Shown here piece by piece: positions 1 through 5,944 of a stretch of DNA of 15,565 bases. Position numbers and translations under genes: made by a program. The notes beneath the pieces were generated by a model. The model had not been told where the DNA came from. It did not search any database and was given only the letters and a program-made list of their open reading frames with translations. Numbering within the stretch: the stretch's first letter is position 1; each line of letters opens with the position of its first letter. The stretch covers positions 1-15,565 of the forward strand of contig PAHB01000092.1 in assembly GCA_002704665.1 (NCBI GenBank). Direction: 5' to 3'. Source of the DNA: Pseudomonadota bacterium. GTDB lineage: Bacteria > Pseudomonadota > Gammaproteobacteria > Burkholderiales > Eutrophovitaceae.

Positions 1-26
1 ATCTGGTAAAATTTAATTTCAGTCGG

Positions 27-644
27 ATGAAAAAAATATTACTTGCTTCAAATAATATTGGAAAAATAAAAGAGTTTAATGCCCTTTTGTCGTCGATTGG
101 AACAGAAGTAATCCCTCAGAAACAGCTAATGATCGAAGAATGTTCTGAACCTTTTGATACCTTTATTGAGAACGCTATTGCGAAAGCACGTAACGCAGCA
201 GCGCATAGTGATCTTCCGGTTCTGGCTGATGACTCTGGTATTTGTGTTAACTCGCTAGAGGGTAAGCCGGGGGTCAGGTCAGCGAGGTTCGCGCATGATG
301 AGGCCTCAGATGATGAGAATATTTCGCTACTTTTAAAATCTCTTGAAGGCAAAAAGGACAGAAAAGCATTTTTTTATTGCGCGATGATACTTCTCAGAGT
401 CCGAGAAGATCCTGCCCCTTTGGTTGCAATTGGAAAGTGGAGTGGTGAGATTCTGGAAAGTAAACGAGGCACCGGGGGGTTCGGATATGATCCTATTTTT
501 TTTGATCCAATGCTCAGGAAATCAGCTGCTGAGCTGACGCCATCAGAAAAAAATAGCGTTAGTCACCGTGGGCAGGCAATGCGCCAAATTGAATATCTTA
601 TGAAAAAGTCTATCCATCAGTCTGATTTTTTTACTCCAAGATAA
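27..644 (+). CDS. rdgB: RdgB/HAM1-family XTP/dITP pyrophosphatase
   Basis: Non-canonical purine NTP pyrophosphatase that hydrolyses ITP, dITP and XTP to monophosphates in the cytosol, keeping deaminated purines out of DNA and RNA. The 205 residues cover the whole family length. Visible motifs are the N-terminal SNNIGK (residues 8-13), the metal-binding LADDSG (66-71, with D68/D69), the GTGGFGYDPIF substrate loop in the middle of the C-terminal half, and SHRGQAM near the C-terminus. The ATG places SNNxGK at the expected distance from the N-terminus. The reading frame is open to the left window edge, but no better start is visible in the 26 upstream bases and the Shine-Dalgarno is weak. Its last 28 bases overlap the 3' end of the convergent murI. 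In Betaproteobacteria rdgB usually sits next to hemW; here two minus-strand genes intervene. Confidence 0.97.
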   Translation: MKKILLASNNIGKIKEFNALLSSIGTEVIPQKQLMIEECSEPFDTFIENAIAKARNAAAHSDLPVLADDSGICVNSLEGKPGVRSARFAHDEASDDENISLLLKSLEGKKDRKAFFYCAMILLRVREDPAPLVAIGKWSGEILESKRGTGGFGYDPIFFDPMLRKSAAELTPSEKNSVSHRGQAMRQIEYLMKKSIHQSDFFTPR

Positions 645-1435
645 TTAATCTCTATGGGTTCGCCCCACGCACGCTCAAAGTTATGTCGCTTTACATTTAA
701 GTTTTTGGTGGTCCAAAATTCTGGTTTTTGAGTAGAGGTTTTTGATATGAGATCATTTATAGAGAGTTGGTGTTGAAGTTCAGTGATTACGGGTTCACTG
801 GTATCAAGCAGAAGAACCGATTTGCCAACTATTTGTTGTATTATTTGCGTTAAGAAAAAGTAATGCGTACAACCTAGTGCTATCACGTCTGCTTTTTGAG
901 TTAGCATTGGCTCGAGATAAGACTCTATCAATTTTTTTGCTGAATAAGACTTGTAATCTCCTGTTTCGATAAGTTCAACTATACCGGGGCACGGCTGTAT
1001 AATCACTTTAATTTCTTTACTGAATCTTTCCACAAGTTTTATCAGGCGGTTGCTCTCGGTGGTGGAACCTGTGGCAAGTATTCCAATCACTTTGGTATTA
1101 GTGATGTTTGCCGCCGGCTTGACCGCTGGCTCTACTCCAATGAAAAGCATTTCTTGATGTTTTTTTCTGAGAAAGTCTATTGCTGCAGCTGTTGCGGTGT
1201 TGCAAGCTATTAAAATAGCTTTTACATTTTTTGATAAGAAAAAATCAGTTATTACTTGTGCTCTGTTCCGAACATCCTCAGAGGATTTGTCTCCATAGGG
1301 AAGAAACGCTTCATCCGCGACGTATATCCACGTCTGGTTCGGTAGTTTTGATTGAGCAACTTTAAGAATAGAGAGTCCGCCGATACCTGAGTCAAAAACC
1401 CCAATAGGGTCATTTTTTTTTAAGGTATCTTTCAT
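617..1435 (-). CDS. murI: Glutamate racemase
   Basis: Cofactor-independent racemase converting L-glutamate to D-glutamate for peptidoglycan stem peptides. The 272 residues contain the full family signature: GVFDSGIGGLS (residues 12-22, with the D15-S16 pair), YVADEAFLPYG (38-48), the first catalytic cysteine in ACNTATAA (C78), GVEPAVKPA (100-108), and the second catalytic cysteine in ALGCTH (C189, followed by H191). Both acid/base cysteines are present, so the enzyme should be active. The ATG at 1435 has no clear Shine-Dalgarno. Only five bases separate it from the stop codon of the upstream methyltransferase gene, so co-transcription and translational coupling are likely. The 3' end overlaps convergent rdgB by 28 bases. 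Confidence 0.97.
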   Translation of the reverse strand: MKDTLKKNDPIGVFDSGIGGLSILKVAQSKLPNQTWIYVADEAFLPYGDKSSEDVRNRAQVITDFFLSKNVKAILIACNTATAAAIDFLRKKHQEMLFIGVEPAVKPAANITNTKVIGILATGSTTESNRLIKLVERFSKEIKVIIQPCPGIVELIETGDYKSYSAKKLIESYLEPMLTQKADVIALGCTHYFFLTQIIQQIVGKSVLLLDTSEPVITELQHQLSINDLISKTSTQKPEFWTTKNLNVKRHNFERAWGEPIEINYLGVKKSD

Positions 1436-1440
1436 TACGT

Positions 1441-2490
1441 TTATTTTTGGACCTCTAGGATAGTAAAACCCTCCCCAATAATGTTACGGTTGATTTTTGT
1501 TTTAAATCCAGCGCTTTTTATTAACTTTTCTTGTGCTTCCGCCGTTGGAAGAATATTCCCCCAAGTTAGCTCCTCAAAAGCAGTTTGAATCGGGAACTGA
1601 TATTCTTTTTTTCGAAAATCTTCAGTTTTACTGGGATAAGTTTCGTCGACAATTAAAAGCCACCCTTCTTTTTTTAACAAACGATAGCAATTATTTAAAA
1701 CTTTTTGTCTGATTTTTGGCGAAATCTCATGTAATACCTCTATCATTGTAATTACGTCAAAGGAATTCGGTTTTCCAGCGGCGGGGATATCACCTTCTAC
1801 GAACTCTACGTTTGTTTTTAAATCTGACTTTACTAGTTGTTTTTCGGCGATGCTCAGTCCTTTTTTGTCGATGTCTACCCCTATGACGTTTGCGTTTCGC
1901 CATTTTTTTGCTATCTGAAAAACCAATTTGCCAGTGCCACATCCGACATCTAGGATTTTACAACCCCTTTCAAGTTTCTTATTAAAACCATTGAGTCCAG
2001 GAAGTAGCTTATGAGTGGTTAGGGCGTGAAGTCCAGAAACAGCAATTCCAACAGTTTCCGCAAAGGACTCACTGCGATTTTGGAAAGGAACTTTAGCCCC
2101 GGTTCTATACGCTTCGATACTAAACTTGAAATCTTTGGCTGCGAAATCAACCCCAAGTTTTACGTATCCCCCTAAGTATCTGGGGTTAGTGTCATTTGCT
2201 AGGATTTTGTCAAAGTGATCAGCAAGTATATAATTCGAACAGTTTTCAGTTTCTAGAATCCCCACAGCGAAAGCTGTTTTGCACCACGTCTCAATGTATG
2301 GATAATGCAGTGATAGAGATTGTGCAATCTGTTGGGGAGTGCTGGCTGGAGTCTGTGCTAAGTATTTGAACAGCCCGAGATCAATGCCAAGACTGATGAG
2401 ATACGTAACATTAAAACCTCGCCGCCATTCAAATATTTTAGCAACTTGGTGTTCAGGGCTGATATCATCGTTCTTGGAAAGTTTATTCAC
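1441..2490 (-). CDS. SAM-dependent methyltransferase with N-terminal winged-helix-like domain, substrate unknown
   Basis: A 349-residue class I SAM methyltransferase. The glycine-rich motif I is ILDVGCGTG (about 179-187), followed by the acidic end of strand 2, GVDID (204-208), then FDVITMIEVLHEI as the motif IV region. The first ~100 residues look like the helical, winged-helix-type dimerisation domain of small-molecule O-methyltransferases and Rv2258c-like proteins: a 'GLFKYLAQTPASTPQQIAQ' stretch followed by 'VGILETE'. The start is GTG at 2490, preceded by GGAAGA (2499-2494) at short spacing; no nearby ATG exists. It lies directly upstream of murI and divergent from hemW. The substrate cannot be read from sequence; a small metabolite or quinone-like compound is possible. 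Being next to murI does not by itself tie it to cell-wall work. Confidence 0.85.
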   Translation of the reverse strand: MNKLSKNDDISPEHQVAKIFEWRRGFNVTYLISLGIDLGLFKYLAQTPASTPQQIAQSLSLHYPYIETWCKTAFAVGILETENCSNYILADHFDKILANDTNPRYLGGYVKLGVDFAAKDFKFSIEAYRTGAKVPFQNRSESFAETVGIAVSGLHALTTHKLLPGLNGFNKKLERGCKILDVGCGTGKLVFQIAKKWRNANVIGVDIDKKGLSIAEKQLVKSDLKTNVEFVEGDIPAAGKPNSFDVITMIEVLHEISPKIRQKVLNNCYRLLKKEGWLLIVDETYPSKTEDFRKKEYQFPIQTAFEELTWGNILPTAEAQEKLIKSAGFKTKINRNIIGEGFTILEVQK

Positions 2491-2549
2491 AAATCTTCCA
2501 ATCTGTAGCGGTATCTAAGAAAGATTAACCGTATTTAATTAATCCAAAT

Positions 2550-2579
2550 CTTACAGCAAAATCGTGATCGATTTATAAA
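2550..2579 (+). promoter_or_regulatory. Possible sigma-70-type promoter for hemW
   Basis: In the 102-base divergent gap between the methyltransferase gene and hemW, TATAAA at 2574-2579 matches the -10 consensus at five of six positions. CTTACA at 2550-2555 matches the -35 consensus at four of six, with an 18-base spacer. Initiation would fall within about ten bases of the hemW ATG, leaving almost no leader and no Shine-Dalgarno. The hemW mRNA would then be nearly leaderless, or another promoter is used. The call is tentative because AT-rich gaps give such matches by chance. Confidence 0.3.
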
Positions 2580-2592
2580 AAAAACTTAAATT

Positions 2593-3771
2593 ATGGGTGA
2601 TGAACACAAAAGACAACAAGAAAATGTGAATAATCTACCGCCACTTGCTTTATATATTCACTTTCCTTGGTGTATTAAAAAATGTCCATACTGCGATTTT
2701 AACTCCCATCAAGTTGTACAAGGAGGTTTTCCTGAAATAGATTACTTGTCGGCTTTGATTTTTGACTTAAAGCATTCTTTAAAAATAATCCAAGAGAGAT
2801 GTATTGAGCACATTTTTTTAGGTGGAGGTACTCCGAGTTTATTTAGCGCAAAGACAATTGGTCGGTTGATGGAGGAACTTTTCTCGAGCACCCTCGTTAG
2901 TAGCGCTGCCGAGATAACGATGGAGGTTAATCCGGGAGCTGCTGAAACGATAAAGCTCAGAGATTTTCGTTCCTCCGGGATAAATCGTTTGTCTATTGGC
3001 GCTCAGTCATTTAATAACAAACATCTACAGGAATTAGGGAGAGTGCACTCTGGAAAAGATGTCATGCGAGCAGTTGATAGCGCTAATAATCTTTTTCAAA
3101 ACGTTAACGTTGACATTATGTATGCCTTACCTAACCAAACGATTCAAGATTTAGAGAAAGATGTAAACCAATTAATAAAGACCGATGTGCATCACGTTTC
3201 ACTTTATCAACTTACGATAGAGCCAAAGACGGTATTTTGGCGAACCCCTCCGGCTTTACCGGATGACGATATTTCGGAACGAATGGAAAATCTCATTAAA
3301 GATAAAATAGGACAACACGGGTATATGCAATATGAAATTGCAGCGTTTGCTAGAAAAGGTTTCGAATCTCGCCATAATAAAAACTACTGGTATTTTGGTG
3401 ATTATCTTGGAATTGGCGCGGGTGCGCACAGTAAAATATCGGACGACAAGGGTGTTACCCGTATCGAGAAAAAAAAATCGCCGCAGAAATACATGGATGG
3501 AGCGAGAGATTATAAAGTAATATCTCGCGATTATAGAATTTCCACTGAGGATTTGCCGGGTGAATTTATGATGAATGCGTTAAGACTTAAACAAGGTTTT
3601 AATATAGATTTGTTTACGCAAAGGACCGGAATCGACATAAAAGCTATTTTGCCGGCAATTGAAAAAGGTAGGCAACTTGGATTTTTAAGCCTTTCTGGGG
3701 GAAACCTCAAAACGACAGATTTAGGTTATCGATTTTTAAATGATGTAATTCAGCTTTTCATCTCTAATTGA
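2593..3771 (+). CDS. hemW: HemW, haem chaperone / radical SAM protein
   Basis: Member of the coproporphyrinogen-III-oxidase-like radical SAM family. HemW proteins are haem-binding chaperones that lack coproporphyrinogen oxidase activity and were often misnamed HemN. The 392 residues start with a short polar leader, then YIHFPWCIKKCPYCDFNSH, whose C27, C31 and C34 form the CxxxCxxC [4Fe-4S]/SAM site. The pattern PWCxxKCPYCDFNSH is typical of HemW rather than oxygen-independent HemN. Further family motifs are LGGGTPSLF, EVNPG, GINRLSIGAQSF, NVDIMYALPNQT and the C-terminal LPGEFMMNALRL with the HemW-type C-terminal domain. The ATG lacks a Shine-Dalgarno and is preceded by an A-rich run. It converges on trmB, with only 11 bases between the two stop codons. 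Confidence 0.95.
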   Translation: MGDEHKRQQENVNNLPPLALYIHFPWCIKKCPYCDFNSHQVVQGGFPEIDYLSALIFDLKHSLKIIQERCIEHIFLGGGTPSLFSAKTIGRLMEELFSSTLVSSAAEITMEVNPGAAETIKLRDFRSSGINRLSIGAQSFNNKHLQELGRVHSGKDVMRAVDSANNLFQNVNVDIMYALPNQTIQDLEKDVNQLIKTDVHHVSLYQLTIEPKTVFWRTPPALPDDDISERMENLIKDKIGQHGYMQYEIAAFARKGFESRHNKNYWYFGDYLGIGAGAHSKISDDKGVTRIEKKKSPQKYMDGARDYKVISRDYRISTEDLPGEFMMNALRLKQGFNIDLFTQRTGIDIKAILPAIEKGRQLGFLSLSGGNLKTTDLGYRFLNDVIQLFISN

Positions 3772-3782
3772 CACTAGCATTT

Positions 3783-4463
3783 TCATTTTTTTTTAAATGC
3801 CACTATGTCGAAGATATCGTTACCTCGCGTGATTGCTCTTTTCTCAAATTTTGTTTTAGGCCGGTTTTTAATTATTTGTAACTCAGCATCATTTTGGATT
3901 ACTAAGTTTTTATTTTTGTCTATCTCCTCGGTTATTTGTTCTTTATAGTTTTGACAATCCGTTACTAAGTGCAAATAGCAATCTTTAACCAGTTTTTTTT
4001 CTAAGTCCACAAGAAATGATGAAGATATCAATCTTCTTTTATGATGTTTTTTTTTCGGCCAAGGGTCAGGAAAAAAAATGTGAATTCCAGATAAGCTTTG
4101 GTTGGTTATCATTTTTTTTATTACCTCAGTGGCATCGTGTTGAATAATTCTTAGATTTTTAATTTCATAGTTTCTAATTTTTTGAAGTATGGTTCCAACG
4201 CCTGATGGATATACCTCGACTGCTATGTAATTAATGTTAGGGTTATTTTTTGCAATTATGATGGTCGCGTCACCTGAGCCAAAACCAATTTCCAGAATTA
4301 CCGGGGCTTTGTTGCTAAAAAAACTCTCATAAACTAGTCCGTGATTTTTATAGTTAATCCCGTAGACTGGAAGATATTTGTTTATAGCGTTTTGCTGAGC
4401 TCGTGTAGTTCTGCCGGGTCTTAGTACAAAACTTTTGGGTTTTCTTAGAAATTTCGTGGTCAA
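3783..4463 (-). CDS. trmB: tRNA (guanine-N7-)-methyltransferase, TrmB
   Basis: Methylates G46 in the tRNA variable loop using SAM. The 226 residues show the family pattern: KSFVLRPGR near the N-terminus, the SAM site ILEIGFGSGDA (about 56-66), IAVEVYPSGVG, the diagnostic FFPDPWPKKKHHKRR (130-144), LVTDCQNY, and the C-terminal RPKTKFEKRAI. The start is TTG at 4463. It overlaps the thiG TGA stop, an in-frame TAA lies two codons upstream and no ATG is available before the conserved region, so TTG with translational coupling is the likely start. There is no clear Shine-Dalgarno. The FFPDPWPKKK motif is encoded by a run of eight T and a run of nine A on the coding strand, both slippage-prone. Confidence 0.96.
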   Translation of the reverse strand: MTTKFLRKPKSFVLRPGRTTRAQQNAINKYLPVYGINYKNHGLVYESFFSNKAPVILEIGFGSGDATIIIAKNNPNINYIAVEVYPSGVGTILQKIRNYEIKNLRIIQHDATEVIKKMITNQSLSGIHIFFPDPWPKKKHHKRRLISSSFLVDLEKKLVKDCYLHLVTDCQNYKEQITEEIDKNKNLVIQNDAELQIIKNRPKTKFEKRAITRGNDIFDIVAFKKK

Positions 4464-5308
4464 CTTTTAATCTTTTTTTCGATTATGCCTTCCACGGGAG
4501 AGCTGGGTGATGCCGAATAGTTTTTTTTCTTCATTGGTTTAGCTTGAAATGCGTTCCTTCCTGACTCAACGGCTTGTTTGATCGCGGTAGCCATTTGTTC
4601 GGGCTGCCCAGCTGCTGCTATCGCAGAGTTCACTAGAACTGCTTCGCAACCTAGCTCCATAGCCCGGGCTGCGTCTGAAGCGGTTCCAATGCCCGCGTCC
4701 ATGATTACAGGAACATTGGCATTTTCCACAATAAGTTTTAAATTTAGCGGATTAAGGATGCCTTGACCTGATCCAATCAATGATCCCAAAGGCATAATCG
4801 CTATACAACCAATATCCTCTAGCTTTTTCGCAATGATAGGGTCATCCGATGTGTAAACCATTACTTCAAAACCCTCGGCAACGAGTTTTTTTGCAGCTGA
4901 AACTGTCTCCACAACATTTGGATAAAGTGTTTCTGGGTTGCCTAAAACTTCAAGCTTCACCAGGCAGTGCCCATCTAACAATTCTCGGGCCAGCAGCAAT
5001 GTGCGAAAAGCCTCCTCCGCTGTATAGCAGCCTGCAGTGTTGGGCAAGAGAGTATATTTCGATGGTGAGATATAGTCTAATAAATTTGGACTATTGTCGC
5101 TTTGACCCAAATTGGTGCGCCTAATAGCAAGCGTGACCATTTCCGCTCCGCTTGCTTCAACGCATCGTAGTGTTTCTTCCATATCTTTATATTTTCCGGT
5201 GCCAACTATCAACCTTGAGGAAAATTTGTATTTTGAAATTTTTAGCTTTTCGGTATCAAAGGGTCGCATCTTTAACGGAAGTTTTTTCAGAGATTTATCA
5301 TCCACCAC
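4460..5308 (-). CDS. thiG: Thiazole synthase, ThiG
   Basis: TIM-barrel enzyme that condenses 1-deoxy-D-xylulose 5-phosphate, dehydroglycine and ThiS thiocarboxylate into the thiazole phosphate half of thiamine. Motifs seen are SRLIVGTGKYK (residues 31-41), the Schiff-base lysine in LVKLEVLGN (K118), and the phosphate-binding DAGIGTASDAARAMELG plus VLVNSAIA near the C-terminus. Counted from the GTG at 5308 it has 282 residues, longer than most ThiG proteins. An internal ATG at 5269 (residue 14) would give 269 residues, closer to family length; neither start has a strong Shine-Dalgarno. The GTG start overlaps the thiS stop by 11 bases, which favours coupled translation with its sulfur-carrier partner. 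The 3' end overlaps the trmB start. Confidence 0.95.
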   Translation of the reverse strand: MVDDKSLKKLPLKMRPFDTEKLKISKYKFSSRLIVGTGKYKDMEETLRCVEASGAEMVTLAIRRTNLGQSDNSPNLLDYISPSKYTLLPNTAGCYTAEEAFRTLLLARELLDGHCLVKLEVLGNPETLYPNVVETVSAAKKLVAEGFEVMVYTSDDPIIAKKLEDIGCIAIMPLGSLIGSGQGILNPLNLKLIVENANVPVIMDAGIGTASDAARAMELGCEAVLVNSAIAAAGQPEQMATAIKQAVESGRNAFQAKPMKKKNYSASPSSPVEGIIEKKIKS

Positions 5309-5513
5309 CGACTGCGGTGATTATCTCAATTTTATCAGAATTTTGTAAACAAATTCTTGAAAATTGGCTACGAGGAACCACCACGCCATTTCGTTCAAGA
5401 GCGATTTGTTTTTTCGCTAAACTAAAAGAACTAACCAGTTCCGAGACAGTTATCGGATGGGGAAAACTGTATTCTTCGCCGTTTATTGTAAGAACCACCA
5501 ATTTATTAATCAA
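5298..5513 (-). CDS. thiS: Sulfur carrier protein ThiS
   Basis: Small ubiquitin-like sulfur carrier of 71 residues, ending in the required C-terminal diglycine (TAVGGG). Adenylation and thiocarboxylation of that terminus let it donate sulfur to ThiG. The pattern LTINGEEYSFP...TVSELVSSF...IALERNGVVVPRSQF...DKIEIITAVGG matches the beta-grasp fold of the family. The start is TTG at 5513; an in-frame TAA lies immediately upstream, and a GTG five codons later is an alternative that also fits the family. No Shine-Dalgarno is visible for either. It is the first gene of a thiS-thiG-trmB unit. thiE, thiO and thiF-type partners are absent from the window, so they must lie elsewhere or be supplied by other routes. 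Confidence 0.92.
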   Translation of the reverse strand: MINKLVVLTINGEEYSFPHPITVSELVSSFSLAKKQIALERNGVVVPRSQFSRICLQNSDKIEIITAVGGG

Positions 5514-5533
5514 TTAATTTTGACCATTTCATA

Positions 5534-5566
5534 TTACCACGTGATTCCCTAGAGCGGAAGTGGTAA
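5534..5566 (-). promoter_or_regulatory. Nested inverted repeat in the thiS leader, function unknown
   Basis: TTACCAC (5534-5540) pairs perfectly with GTGGTAA (5560-5566). Inside it TTCC (5545-5548) pairs with GGAA (5556-5559) around a seven-base loop, leaving a four-base bulge on one side. On the minus strand the structure ends about 20 bases before the thiS TTG start, so it would sit in the leader of the thiS-thiG-trmB mRNA. GTGATT at 5541-5546 can alternatively pair with AATCAC at 5599-5604, which would compete with the hairpin. Neither form resembles the TPP riboswitch. It could be an operator, a leader structure or chance. Confidence 0.4.
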
Positions 5567-5585
5567 GAAAGTGTGATAGAGCTTT

Positions 5586-5613
5586 TTTATACGCTTGTAA
5601 TCACATTATTCAG
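5586..5613 (-). promoter_or_regulatory. Possible promoter for thiS-thiG-trmB
   Basis: On the minus strand CTGAAT (5613-5608) and TATAAA (5591-5586) are separated by 16 bases. The -10 matches at five of six positions, while the -35 is weak at three of six. Initiation near 5579 would give a leader of about 65 bases that includes the hairpin at 5534-5566. Support is limited to this pattern and the position upstream of the first gene of the unit. Confidence 0.25.
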
Positions 5614-5690
5614 TTGCTGGGGATCAATGATTCTTTATATATAATATTTAGGCGGGCGCTAATCCATTTAGGTGAAGGGATTTAGAGGTG

Positions 5691-5858
5691 ATGGACGAGA
5701 TTATGCAAATAATCAGATCGACTGGTTTAATAAACAGTTATCCATGTATTATTTTATCGCTGGATATATATGCAGTACGGTTGATATTGTGTTTCGGCCT
5801 ATCTTGGTTGTTTGAGACCACTGGCATTGAGATTCCTAGCAATCTCGATTTTCTGTGA
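5691..5858 (+). CDS. Possible 55-residue small hydrophobic protein, weak
   Basis: An ATG at 5691 (with an in-frame GTG at 5688) opens 55 codons ending in TGA. GAAGGGA at 5674-5680 is a plausible Shine-Dalgarno for the GTG start, at seven bases. The product begins MDEIMQIIRSTG, has a hydrophobic middle and second half including LILCFGLSWLF that could be one short membrane segment, and ends EIPSNLDFL. I recognise no family. Codon use does not clearly separate it from background, and its last codons overlap a small hairpin. It may be a genuine small membrane protein, a remnant of a larger gene or a chance ORF; I lean towards chance. Confidence 0.2.
   Translation: MDEIMQIIRSTGLINSYPCIILSLDIYAVRLILCFGLSWLFETTGIEIPSNLDFL
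5829..5846 (+). terminator. Weak hairpin with short T-run, possible terminator
   Basis: GAGATT (5829-5834) and AATCTC (5841-5846) form a perfect six-base stem around the loop CCTAGC, followed by GA and four T. It lies at the 3' end of the small plus-strand ORF and about 100 bases upstream of mutY. The stem is AT-rich and the T-run short, so it would be a poor intrinsic terminator. Confidence 0.2.
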
Positions 5859-5944
5859 GTTTATTTCTATCGAGTCGGAAAGAGGACATTAGCTAGAGCC
5901 CAGTTGGTGTCGGGAATAAAAATATTTGGTAATGGGAAAATAAA

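Larger units (their letters stand above)
5514..5944. other. 431-base gap between divergent thiS and mutY
   Basis: This is the only long non-coding stretch in the window. It holds the thiS leader with a nested inverted repeat (5534-5566), a possible thiS promoter (5586-5613), a 55-codon ORF on the plus strand (5691-5858) and a small hairpin (5829-5846). The mutY start region carries GGGA eight bases before its GTG. I searched both strands for the thiamine pyrophosphate riboswitch core motifs and did not find them. No tRNA-like fold or repeat array was seen. Confidence 0.6.

Noticed and set aside
1..26. 3' end of a preceding gene such as rph
   Set aside because: An rph-rdgB order would fit the group, but 26 bases give too little sequence to identify any C-terminus in any frame.
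3777..3800. Bidirectional terminator between hemW and trmB
   Set aside because: GCATTT and AAATGC can pair around a T-rich loop, but the stem is short and AT-rich, and the T-run lies in the loop and within the trmB 3' end. It is not convincing as an intrinsic terminator.
5514..5650. TPP riboswitch upstream of thiS
   Set aside because: A TAGGGAATCACG stretch on the minus strand resembles the 3' end of TPP riboswitches, and GTGATT/AATCAC could mimic its closing stem. The core CUGAGA and ACCUGAUCUGG...CCAGC motifs are absent on both strands, and the interval is too short.
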